A stretch of 7,223 bases of DNA from Anaerolineae bacterium (GCA_017303735.1 JAFLCF010000210.1:1-7223), one strand, 5' to 3'; positions 1-5,813 are shown, counted from the stretch's first letter. Made by a program: numbers and translations. Notes: generated from the letters alone by a model not told the origin.

Positions 1-678
1 AAGGTGCAGATCTTCGACTCGCAGGGCAATAACCATTCTGAATTCACCGCCACCGAAAGTGACGGCAGAGACCTCAACCCCGATAACATGGTCGTCGGCA
101 GTGATGGAACCATTTACATCCCTGGGTTTAATGGCATTTTGGTCTACAACCAAAACGGCGAACTTTTGAGAGAGATGATCAATGAAGACGATCTTTTCAT
201 CATCCACTCCATCAGCATCGGACCCAACAATGTGATCTATGCCATTTCCAATGAAGGCATCATTCGCCTGAAAGCAGACGGCAGCACTGACCTGAAAATC
301 ACACGAGAGACCATTGAAGAAGTCTCCGGCGAGTCACCTGGTTTTGGCGCACTGGGTGTGGACGCGTACGGCAACATTTATTTCAGCGGCAGCATCAACA
401 AAGACGTGTTGAAGTTCTCGCCCACCGGCGAATTTATAGACAGTTTTAGCGGCGAGTTCGACAGCGTGCGTCAGATCACTTTTGATAATTATGGGCGTAT
501 CTATATCGTCGATTTCTTCGACGTAAAGGTCTATGATGAAAACTACAACTTTGTTGCTGAGATCGATGGCTCCTTCTGGGGCGTGGACTTTGACTCACAG
601 AATTTCATGTACGCCATTACAAGTCAGAGCGATAATATTGTAAAATATCAACTCAAAGCTCCAGAAACACAACCTTAA
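1..678 (+). CDS. NHL-repeat / beta-propeller protein, C-terminal part (5' end outside window)
   Basis: The frame is open from base 1 to the TAA at 676-678, so the start lies upstream; the GTG at position 4 is probably internal. The visible 225 residues contain about five units of roughly 40 residues with the pattern 'hydrophobic strand - D/G-x-x-G-x-I/M-Y-hydrophobic - x-V/I-x-x-Y/F-x-x-x-G-E', for example GSDGTIYIPG...VYNQNGELL, DAYGNIYFSG...KFSPTGEFI and DNYGRIYIVD...VYDENYNF. This is the blade pattern of NHL/SMP-30-like six-bladed propellers, which act in protein, sugar or RNA binding or as lactonases. No catalytic residues can be assigned, so the specific function is unknown. The C-terminus ends soon after the last blade (KAPETQP), with no membrane anchor. 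The membrane-protein gene starts 25 bases downstream on the same strand, which suggests co-transcription. Fold assignment is fairly confident; role is not. Confidence 0.8.
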   Translation, partial: KVQIFDSQGNNHSEFTATESDGRDLNPDNMVVGSDGTIYIPGFNGILVYNQNGELLREMINEDDLFIIHSISIGPNNVIYAISNEGIIRLKADGSTDLKITRETIEEVSGESPGFGALGVDAYGNIYFSGSINKDVLKFSPTGEFIDSFSGEFDSVRQITFDNYGRIYIVDFFDVKVYDENYNFVAEIDGSFWGVDFDSQNFMYAITSQSDNIVKYQLKAPETQP

Positions 679-703
679 TCTTATTCTGAAAGGGAAAAAT
701 CAT

Positions 704-991
704 ATGTTACATGTTCGAGGAAATGCACTGGGAGTCATCATGTTCATCATTGGCGGCGTTATCGCCGGTGTGGGCGGCTTTATCTTCAAATTAGGTGACG
801 CCCCCATCATGATCATGGTCGGTGTTGCGCTCTTCTTGATGGATATGATCATCCGCTTGCGCGTGCGAAACCAAGCGGGCTGGCTCATGTCTAAAACGCT
901 GGGCGGCTACTTCTTCTTCGTCCCGGTTTGGATTCTGGGAATCCTCGTCATCATCCTCAATATTCTCAACGGCTCCGGGCTTCTTTCGTAA
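704..991 (+). CDS. Small integral membrane protein of unknown function (95 aa)
   Basis: The ATG at 704 follows an AGGG ribosome-binding site at 691-694 with 9 bases of spacing. The protein is very hydrophobic. A first membrane segment covers about residues 9-29 and is glycine-rich (IIGGVIAGVGGFIF). A second covers about 33-50. A short basic loop follows (RLRVRNQAGW, about 51-60), and a third segment covers about 68-89 (FFFVPVWILGILVIIL). The Arg-rich loop between segments 2 and 3 is likely cytoplasmic by the positive-inside rule, which would put the N-terminus outside; this topology is inferred. No enzyme motif is visible and I do not recognise the family. It lies 25 bases after the propeller gene and is followed by a roughly 220-base non-coding gap, so it is probably the last gene of that unit, though no clear terminator is seen after it. 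Confidence 0.75.
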   Translation: MLHVRGNALGVIMFIIGGVIAGVGGFIFKLGDAPIMIMVGVALFLMDMIIRLRVRNQAGWLMSKTLGGYFFFVPVWILGILVIILNILNGSGLLS

Positions 992-1012
992 CGCTTCCAG
1001 ACCGCTTTCCCA

Positions 1013-1021
1013 TGATACAAT
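1013..1021 (+). promoter_or_regulatory. Candidate extended -10 promoter for the RRM gene
   Basis: TG at 1013-1014, one base, then TACAAT at 1016-1021 matches an extended -10 element (five of six in the hexamer). The region where a -35 box would lie has only a poor match. If used, transcription would start near 1028 and give a leader of about 184 bases before the RRM start codon. This is a prediction from motif alone. Confidence 0.35.
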
Positions 1022-1154
1022 CGCTTTAGATGCATGGATGAAGTCAGGTCATCAAACAGCCGGATGTCTCACGAGTTAACGCCTGGATGTTTGCAGAATA
1101 ACTCTCATGCACGATCGGTTCACCCGTCCATGTTCGCATCAACACTGGGACGGA

Positions 1155-1189
1155 GCATTGGTGCAGTAATGCGGCAGAAGCCCGGCATT
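1155..1189 (+). promoter_or_regulatory. Potentially competing hairpins in the RRM gene leader
   Basis: Three short segments can pair in two exclusive ways: GCATT at 1155-1159, AATGC at 1168-1172, and GCATT at 1185-1189. The downstream choice is better, because GGC 1173-1175 and GCC 1180-1182 extend it around an AGAA loop, with a 2-base bulge (CG, 1183-1184). The structure ends about 10 bases before the AGGAG ribosome-binding site at 1200-1204. Arms of five bases arise by chance, so the regulatory role is only a suggestion. Confidence 0.2.
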
Positions 1190-1211
1190 GCTCACATCCA
1201 GGAGAAAAAAA

Positions 1212-1538
1212 ATGGAATACAAGCTTTATGTTGGTAACCTCACCTATTCGACCACCGATGCCGATCTGCAAACCCTGTTTGCCCAGGCAGGCACGGTCAA
1301 ATCTGCGGCGGTGATCATGGACAAAATGTCCGGGCGCTCGAAAGGCTTTGCGTTCGTAGAAATGGAAAACGAACAGGACATGCAAAACGCCATCAGCATG
1401 TTCAACGGCAAAGATTTCCAAGGACGCCCGCTCACGGTCAATGTGGCACGTCCGCGCGAGGAACGTAGCTTCGGCGGCGGAGGCGGAAACGACCGCAGAC
1501 GAAAACCCAAGGGCGGCAACGACAGACAACGCTGGTAG
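1212..1538 (+). CDS. Single-RRM RNA-binding protein with Gly/Arg-rich tail (108 aa)
   Basis: The protein is one RNA recognition motif plus a short tail. RNP2 is LYVGNL (residues 5-10) and RNP1 is KGFAFVEM (44-51). The aromatic residues that stack on RNA (Tyr6, Phe46, Phe48) are all kept, so RNA binding is likely intact. Residues 81-108 form a flexible tail rich in Gly and Arg/Lys (FGGGGGNDRRRKPKGGND), typical of bacterial and organellar glycine-rich RRM proteins that act as RNA chaperones or in cold adaptation. The start at 1212 was chosen because AGGAG at 1200-1204 lies 7 bases upstream. An in-frame TTG at 1188 would extend the ORF through that ribosome-binding site and would add eight residues before the fold. 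The gene appears monocistronic, with a long leader before it and a strong terminator just after. The family is certain; the RNA targets are unknown. Confidence 0.93.
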   Translation: MEYKLYVGNLTYSTTDADLQTLFAQAGTVKSAAVIMDKMSGRSKGFAFVEMENEQDMQNAISMFNGKDFQGRPLTVNVARPREERSFGGGGGNDRRRKPKGGNDRQRW

Positions 1539-1544
1539 ACAATA

Positions 1545-1574
1545 AAAAATCCCCTGCACATGCGGGGGATTTTT
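1545..1574 (+). terminator. Intrinsic terminator after the RRM gene
   Basis: Positions 1545-1557 pair with 1562-1574 as a 13-bp stem closed by the loop ACAT (1558-1561). The core is ATCCCC/GGGGAT, with one T-G wobble nearer the loop. It is flanked by an A-run on the left arm and a T-run (1570-1574) on the right. It starts six bases after the RRM stop codon. The A/T flanks make it usable in both directions, although the next gene is on the same strand. Confidence 0.88.
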
Positions 1575-1599
1575 ATGTATTTTATTGTAATCACAAGTA

Positions 1600-1612
1600 A
1601 GAGAAGTTCTCT
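1600..1612. repeat. 13-bp palindrome upstream of the LLM oxidoreductase gene
   Basis: AGAGAA-G-TTCTCT is a perfect 6+1+6 inverted repeat lying between the RRM terminator and the LLM gene, 45 bases before the chosen start codon. It could be a repressor or activator site, because the promoter of the LLM gene must lie in this short gap. I found no convincing -35/-10 pair there to anchor it, so this is tentative. Confidence 0.25.
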
Positions 1613-1656
1613 ACAGACCTATCTATATGAAACAAAATCCATTTCTGGAAAAGAAA

Positions 1657-2736
1657 ATGACTCAACCATCCAATAACCAAACCCGCCCTTTTGAATTGGG
1701 CTTTTATAACTTTGTAGATGCCGGTTCAAACCCACTGACAGGGAGTACCCAAAACCCTGCCGAGGTGATGAAAAATTTACTCGAAACCATCGAACTCGCA
1801 GACCAGGTCGGGCTGGATGTCTTCGGCATTGGCGAACATCACCGCGAAGAGTATCTCTCCTCCGCGCCCGAAGTCATACTGGGTGCTGCCGCCGCTCGCA
1901 CGAAGAATATTCGCCTCTCCACTGCCGTTACCGTACTCAGCTCCGATGACCCCGTGCGTGTCTTTCAACGCTTCGCCACCGTTGACCTTCTCTCCAACGG
2001 GCGTGCCGAGATCATGGCTGGGCGCGGATCATTCATCGAGTCTTTCCCACTCTTCGGCTATAACCTCAACGATTACGACGGGCTCTTCGATGAAAAGCTG
2101 CGCCTGCTTTCAAAACTAAATGAATCAACCAACATCACCTGGTCAGGGACCTACCGCGCAGGACTTGGCAACCTGGGTGTCTATCCGCGTCCGGTGCAGG
2201 AGAAACTTCCGATCTGGGTGGCAGTTGGCGGAACCCCTGAGTCCGTCGTCCGCGCCGCCTCCATGGGATTGCCTATGGCACTCGCCATTATTGGTGGCAT
2301 GCCCGAACGTTTCGCCCCCTATCTAGACCTATATCGCCAGGCTTCAAAAGAATATGGCTTTGAGCCGAACGAAATTCCGCTCAGCATTAATTCACATGGC
2401 TTCATCGCTGATAGCGCCGAAGAAGCCGTTAATGAATACTATCCCCTTCAAACCGTGATGATGAACAAGATCGGGCGTGAACGCGGCTGGGCACCCGCCA
2501 CCCAAGACCAACTCGAAAAACAGCGTCATCTGCGCGGCTCCGATTTCGTCGGCACTCCTGAAGAGATCGTTGAGAAAATACTCTTCCAATATGACCTCTT
2601 CAAACACCAGCGCTTCCTTCTCTACATGGGCAACAACTCCATCGAGCACAAAAAAATGATGCACGCCATCGAACTTTTTGGAACAAAGGTTGCCCCGGTC
2701 GTACGCAAAGAGATCGCATCACGTCAAGCAGGATGA
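1657..2736 (+). CDS. LLM-class (luciferase-like) flavin-dependent oxidoreductase (359 aa)
   Basis: This is a TIM-barrel enzyme of the bacterial luciferase-like monooxygenase superfamily. Family hallmarks run in order: strand 1 at FELGFYNFVD (12-21), helix ELADQVGLDVFGIGEHH (46-62), RTKNIRLSTAVTVLSSDDPVRVFQRFATVDLLSNGRAEIMAGRGSF (81-126), YPRPVQEKLPIWVAVGGTPESVVRAASMGLP (176-206), and a C-terminal segment ending in GTPEEIVEKI. This pattern, with GEHHR, SSDDPVRV and GRGSFxESFPLFGY, resembles the Atu2307-like 'probable oxidoreductase, LLM family' subgroup as I know it. Such enzymes use reduced FMN or F420; the substrate cannot be told from sequence. An ATG at 1627 would add ten residues (MKQNPFLEKK) but has no ribosome-binding site. 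The ATG at 1657 follows GGAAAAG (1647-1653) and puts strand 1 near the N-terminus as in relatives. The gene stands alone, after a terminator and before an independent promoter. Confidence 0.92.
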   Translation: MTQPSNNQTRPFELGFYNFVDAGSNPLTGSTQNPAEVMKNLLETIELADQVGLDVFGIGEHHREEYLSSAPEVILGAAAARTKNIRLSTAVTVLSSDDPVRVFQRFATVDLLSNGRAEIMAGRGSFIESFPLFGYNLNDYDGLFDEKLRLLSKLNESTNITWSGTYRAGLGNLGVYPRPVQEKLPIWVAVGGTPESVVRAASMGLPMALAIIGGMPERFAPYLDLYRQASKEYGFEPNEIPLSINSHGFIADSAEEAVNEYYPLQTVMMNKIGRERGWAPATQDQLEKQRHLRGSDFVGTPEEIVEKILFQYDLFKHQRFLLYMGNNSIEHKKMMHAIELFGTKVAPVVRKEIASRQAG

Positions 2737-2811
2737 AGGTCCGCTTCATTCCACGCCGAGAGTTGATCCCGTTTTACGAGCCGTTTTTTACTCTGCAAAC
2801 TTTTCCTGCTC

Positions 2812-2841
2812 GCAATGGCATCGATTCATTGCAAGAATGAA
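2812..2841. repeat. Overlapping inverted repeats upstream of the S1-gene promoter
   Basis: GCAATG (2812-2817) pairs with CATTGC (2827-2832), and TTCATT (2825-2830) pairs with AATGAA (2836-2841). Both share the core AATG/CATT with the larger inverted repeat at 2853-2870. Clustered related half-sites upstream of a -35 box are the usual look of a regulator-binding region, but each arm is only six bases and the role is unproven. Confidence 0.25.
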
Positions 2842-2852
2842 AGATATCGAAT

Positions 2853-2870
2853 ACATTGACGGTTCAATGT
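2853..2870. promoter_or_regulatory. Inverted repeat overlapping the -35 box (possible operator)
   Basis: ACATTGA at 2853-2859 and TCAATGT at 2864-2870 form a perfect 7-bp inverted repeat around CGGT. The left arm and spacer contain the -35 hexamer TTGACG (2856-2861). A protein bound here would block RNA polymerase, so a repressor site is the natural reading. No regulator gene is next to it, and autoregulation by the S1 protein itself would act on RNA rather than here. Confidence 0.35.
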
Positions 2871-2884
2871 CAGACAGGTATAAT
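2856..2884 (+). promoter_or_regulatory. Sigma-70-type promoter for the S1-domain gene
   Basis: TTGACG at 2856-2861 (five of six) is followed after exactly 17 bases by a perfect TATAAT at 2879-2884. Transcription should start near 2891, giving a leader of about 30 bases that holds the AGGAG ribosome-binding site at 2911-2915. This is the strongest promoter match in the window and suggests high expression unless it is repressed. Confidence 0.78.
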
Positions 2885-2921
2885 CGACCCTCGGCATTAT
2901 TTCAAACAGCAGGAGCATACC

Positions 2922-3686
2922 ATGACTACACCCGACAGCGCCCCCACTACAGCGCTAGAACCCAAAACCAAACTGAACGGAAAAATTTTGAAGACCACCC
3001 TCGCAGGAGCGTTAGTGGATATTGGACAAAGCCTTCCCGGCGTTCTCCATATTTCACAGATCAGCGAAACCCCTGTCAACAAAGTGGAAGATGTTCTCAA
3101 GGAAGGACAGGACGTTACCGTCTGGGTCAAGCGCGTCCGCAAAGACCGCGTTGAGCTGACCATGATCGAACCGCTCGCCTATGATTGGAAAGAACTCAAG
3201 GCTGAGATGGTCGTCAAAGGCAAAGTGACCCGCCTTGAAACCTACGGAGCCTTCGTTGACTTTGGCGCAGAACGCCCCGGCTTGATCCACGTGAGCGAAC
3301 TCGCCCACGGCTATGTCAAGACCGCTGGTGATGTCGTCAAACCTGGCGATGAAGTCGAAGCGAAAGTGTTGGATGTCGACCGTCGCAAGCGCCAGATCCG
3401 CTTGAGCATCAAAGCGCTTCAGGAACTCCCCGTCGAAGAAGAAACCTACGAACCCGAACGCAAAGGAAAAAGCAAGCGCAAGGGTAAAAAAGAAGAAACC
3501 TTCGAGATCGAAGAGGAAGTTTCCAACGAACCTCAGTACACCGCAATGCAAGTTGCTTGGCAGCAGGCATTGGATAAGGCGAACGGCAAAAAGAATATCC
3601 GCGCCAAATCCATCAAGTCCACTTCAAAAGAACAGGAAAACCTGTACAGCAGCACCTTGGAAAAGCGCCTCCCCACAGGCGGCTAA
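2922..3686 (+). CDS. Two-S1-domain RNA-binding protein (254 aa), ribosomal protein S1-like
   Basis: Two S1 (OB-fold) domains are visible at about residues 17-83 and 95-165. Domain 2 is canonical: VKGKVTRLETYGAFVDFG, RPGLIHVSEL, then PGDEVEAKVLDVDRRKRQIRLSIKAL. Domain 1 is degenerate: the usual aromatic pair (YGAF in domain 2) reads AGAL, while LPGVLHISQI is kept. After residue 170 comes a strongly charged linker, basic at 179-190 (RKGKSKRKGKK) and acidic at 191-199, then a tail of about 55 residues of unknown fold. The protein is far shorter than a full ribosomal protein S1 and may bind mRNA or the ribosome as a short S1 homolog or accessory factor. The start at 2922 has AGGAG 6 bases upstream; an upstream in-frame TTG at 2856 lies inside the promoter and is rejected. 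The gene is probably monocistronic, with its own promoter and terminator. Confidence 0.9.
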   Translation: MTTPDSAPTTALEPKTKLNGKILKTTLAGALVDIGQSLPGVLHISQISETPVNKVEDVLKEGQDVTVWVKRVRKDRVELTMIEPLAYDWKELKAEMVVKGKVTRLETYGAFVDFGAERPGLIHVSELAHGYVKTAGDVVKPGDEVEAKVLDVDRRKRQIRLSIKALQELPVEEETYEPERKGKSKRKGKKEETFEIEEEVSNEPQYTAMQVAWQQALDKANGKKNIRAKSIKSTSKEQENLYSSTLEKRLPTGG

Positions 3687-3691
3687 TCAGA

Positions 3692-3731
3692 AAACGAAAA
3701 GAGCGGGCATTTTTGCCCGCTCTTTTCGTTT
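3692..3731. terminator. Bidirectional intrinsic terminator between convergent genes
   Basis: Positions 3692-3709 pair with 3714-3731 as a perfect 18-bp stem with a TTTT loop (3710-3713). The stem has a GC-rich core (GAGCGGGCA) flanked by A-runs on one arm and T-runs on the other. It starts 5 bases after the S1-gene stop and ends 17 bases before the prfB stop on the opposite strand, so one hairpin likely ends both transcripts. Confidence 0.92.
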
Positions 3732-3748
3732 AACAAACCCTGAATAGG

Positions 3749-4838
3749 TTATTTCCCTGCACTGTTCTTTAGGTAATCTTCCATAAAGCCATCTAAATCA
3801 CCATCCAACACAGATTGGGCATTCCCAACCTGAAAATCGGTACGATGATCCTTAACCATTTGATATGGATGCAGAACATAGGAACGGATCTGACTGCCCC
3901 ACTCTGCCTTGGTATATTCGCCGCGCAATACAGCTCGTTCTTCTTCTTTTTCCGCATGCTTTAGCTCCACCAGGCGGGCACGCAAAATACGCATGGCAAA
4001 CTCACGGTTCTGAGTTTGTGAACGCTCATTCTGGCAGGTCACCACAATTCCAGTTGGAAGATGCGTCAGGCGCACTGCGGTTGCATTTTTCTGTACGTTT
4101 TGTCCGCCTGCACCTGAAGAGCGGAACACATCCAGTTTAACATCGCTCGGGTTGATCTCAACATCCGCCTCATCCATACTCACCTGAGGTAAAACCTCCA
4201 CGAGGGCAAACGAGGTGTGCCGTCGATGTGCCGCATCAAATGGAGAGAGCCGTACAAGGCGATGCACTCCTTTTTCGGAACGCATAAACCCGAAAGCAAA
4301 ACGTCCGCCAACCGCAATGGTCACACTTTTAATTCCGGCTTCTTCGCCGGGGGTTGAGTCTATGATCTCTGCGGTAAAGCCCCGACTCTCGATCCAGCGC
4401 AAGTACATCCGTTGCAGCATTTCTGCCCAATCCTGCGAGTCAGTTCCCCCCGCCCCTGCATGAATGGCAAGGATGGCATCATCATGGTCAAAGGGACCCG
4501 ATAACATCGCAGCAAACGCCCGCTTCTCCAATTCGGCTTCGAGTGTTCGAACCTCTTTTTCCAAATCCTCCCGGAGTGATTCGTCGTTTAAGTTCACGAG
4601 GTCTGTGAGATCATGAACTTGTTGTTTGATCCGATTCCACCCATCCACTTCATCGCGCAAGGCAGCGACAGATTTCATCACGCGTTGAGCCGAAGTGGAA
4701 TCGTTCCAAAAATCGGGCTGCTCAATATCACTTTCAAGCTGCGAAAGTTGGTTCTGTTTCCCTATCAGGTCAAAGACGCTCCAATAATTGTTGGAGGGTT
4801 TCATTTACAGTGTTCAAACGTTGTAACAGATCTTGCAT
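3749..4838 (-). CDS. prfB: Peptide chain release factor 2, expressed by programmed +1 frameshift (362 aa)
   Basis: RF2 ends translation at UGA and UAA by hydrolysing peptidyl-tRNA in the ribosomal A site. The full product joins two frames: 4838-4773 (22 residues, MQDLLQRLNTVNETLQQLLERL) and 4771-3749 (340 residues starting DLIGKQ), skipping base 4772. The SPF tripeptide that reads the stop codon is at residues 198-200 and the catalytic GGQ is at 244-246 (SSGAGGQNVQ). Both positions and the total length agree with RF2 (E. coli about 365 residues). SPF rather than PxT shows it is RF2, not RF1. The true start at 4838 has AGGAG 8 bases upstream, inside the last codons of ftsY, whose stop is only six bases away, so the two are co-transcribed and probably translationally coupled. 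Taking the ATG at 4804 as start gives an uninterrupted 351-residue ORF but a false N-terminus (MKPSNNYWSVF). The gene stops with TAA, and expression should be self-limiting through the in-frame UGA. Confidence 0.96.
4770..4782 (-). promoter_or_regulatory. RF2 programmed +1 ribosomal frameshift site
   Basis: Read on the minus strand, the first prfB frame reaches GAG CGT CTT TGA C, with the in-frame UGA at 4772-4770 as codon 23. CTT TGA C is the conserved slippery site of bacterial prfB. A Shine-Dalgarno-like GGAG (4782-4779) lies three bases before CTT, the same spacing as in E. coli. When RF2 is scarce the ribosome pauses at UGA, slips +1 from CUU to UUU, and continues with GAC, giving negative feedback on RF2 level. 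Confidence 0.95.
4779..4796 (-). other. Small hairpin covering the frameshift Shine-Dalgarno-like element
   Basis: In the prfB mRNA, CTCCAA (4796-4791) can pair perfectly with TTGGAG (4784-4779) around a six-base loop. The right arm contains the GGAG that stimulates frameshifting. The pairing is seen directly; whether it matters is unclear, because a ribosome arriving at the site would first unwind it. Confidence 0.35.
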
Positions 4839-4844
4839 TTCTAT

Positions 4845-5759
4845 CTACTCCTGATTATTGCTCAAAATACCATCTACAAAGGCGTCGGGGTCAAATGGGG
4901 TCAGGTCTTCGGGTTTTTCGCCCAACCCAGCAAACAGGATCGGTAAACCGAGTTCTCGTTGAATGGCAAATGCCATGCCACCCCGCGCAGATGAATCTAA
5001 CTTTGTTAGTATGACGCCAGTAACCTGTACCGCATCCTTGAAAGAGCGTGCCTGTTGAAGAGCATTTTGTCCGGTCGTGGCATCTAGAACCAGCCAGACC
5101 TGATGCGGTGCGCCGGGCAGCGCCTTCCCAACCACACGATTTACCTTCTTAAGTTCTTCCATTAAATTGAAGCGGGTATGTAAACGTCCAGCCGTATCGA
5201 CCATGACGATGTCTACACCGCGAGCAATCCCCGCTTGAACAGCATTAAACGCCACCGCACCAGGGTCGCTCTCGGGCGCGCCGGAAATCACTTCAACGGT
5301 CAGCCTGTCGCCCCATACTTGAAGTTGGTCTACTGCTGCGGCACGAAAGGTGTCGGCTGCCCCCAAAAGGACTTTTTTACCCATACCGGTATAAAGTGCG
5401 GATAATTTTGCAATGGTGGTTGTTTTGCCTGAACCGTTGACGCCAACTACAAGGATCACGGTGGGGTTATGGTCAAACCGCAGTTCAGGCGGCAGAACGA
5501 GGCGGATGCGCAATTCCTGTTTCAGCGCAGAAAAAAGTTGTTCGGAGCGGATCAAGCCTTCGGTCCGGGTGAGGCGTTTGAGTGAATCCAAAATAGAGGT
5601 TGTGGTTTCGATCCCCAAATCTGCCTGGATCAATATTGTTTCCAGTTCATCCCAGGTTTCCTCGGTTATTTCAGATGTGCCGAGGATGGAGGCGATCTGA
5701 CCGAGTGCTGCTTTACTTGTGCGCGAAAGTCCTTCACGCCAACGTGAGAATATGCTCAT
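4845..5759 (-). CDS. ftsY: Signal recognition particle receptor FtsY (304 aa)
   Basis: FtsY is the membrane-associated GTPase that docks SRP-ribosome complexes at the SecYEG translocon. The N domain is helical (about residues 1-90) and contains LETILIQADLGIETT. The G domain follows in standard order: P-loop GVNGSGKTTT (106-115), DTFRAAAVDQL (136-146), DTAGR (188-192), TKLDSSARGG (252-261), and the closing GLGEKPEDLTPFD (278-290). GVNG and DTFRAAA separate it from the SRP protein Ffh. It has no long acidic A domain; the N-terminus (MSIFSRWREGLSRT) looks like a short amphipathic membrane-targeting helix. No ribosome-binding site precedes the ATG at 5759, and a TATAAT box lies just eight bases before it, so the mRNA may be leaderless. 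It is first in an operon with prfB. Confidence 0.97.
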   Translation of the reverse strand: MSIFSRWREGLSRTSKAALGQIASILGTSEITEETWDELETILIQADLGIETTTSILDSLKRLTRTEGLIRSEQLFSALKQELRIRLVLPPELRFDHNPTVILVVGVNGSGKTTTIAKLSALYTGMGKKVLLGAADTFRAAAVDQLQVWGDRLTVEVISGAPESDPGAVAFNAVQAGIARGVDIVMVDTAGRLHTRFNLMEELKKVNRVVGKALPGAPHQVWLVLDATTGQNALQQARSFKDAVQVTGVILTKLDSSARGGMAFAIQRELGLPILFAGLGEKPEDLTPFDPDAFVDGILSNNQE

Positions 5760-5767
5760 GGGCGGCG

Positions 5768-5795
5768 ATTATACCCTACAGGCGTAATAGTTCAG
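5768..5795 (-). promoter_or_regulatory. ftsY-prfB promoter, placed for a leaderless transcript
   Basis: On the minus strand, TATAAT at 5773-5768 is a perfect -10 box. A partial -35 (CTGAAC, 5795-5790, three of six) sits 16 bases upstream. Only eight bases separate the -10 from the ATG, so the transcript would start at, or within about two bases of, the start codon. Confidence 0.55.
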
Positions 5796-5804
5796 TATTT
5801 TTTA

Positions 5805-5813
5805 TGTTATACT
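5805..5813 (+). promoter_or_regulatory. Extended -10 promoter for thioredoxin and lipoprotein genes
   Basis: TG at 5805-5806, one base, then TATACT at 5808-5813 (five of six) matches an extended -10 element; no good -35 is seen. Transcription would start near 5820, with a leader of about 48 bases. Its upstream region overlaps that of the divergent ftsY promoter, so the two may compete for polymerase. Confidence 0.5.

Noticed and set aside
1034..1237. A 67-codon ORF in the leader before the RRM gene
   Set aside because: No ribosome-binding site, no recognisable features, and it overlaps the RRM gene start in another frame.
1044..1559. A 171-codon minus-strand ORF over the RRM gene and its leader
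   Set aside because: It is the antisense of the clear RRM gene, runs through the terminator hairpin, and shows no ribosome-binding site or domain.
2734..2748. Inverted repeat TGAAG/CTTCA at the LLM stop codon, considered as a terminator
   Set aside because: The stem is only five bases and no T-run follows, so it is not a credible intrinsic terminator.
2678..3154. A 158-codon plus-strand ORF bridging the LLM and S1-domain genes
   Set aside because: It overlaps the ends of two well-supported genes in another frame, crosses the promoter and ribosome-binding site of the S1 gene, and its protein is compositionally random with no motif.
3054..3551. A 165-codon minus-strand ORF opposite the S1-domain gene
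   Set aside because: Phe-rich shadow of the Lys/Glu-rich S1 protein (GAA/AAG codons read in reverse); no start signals.
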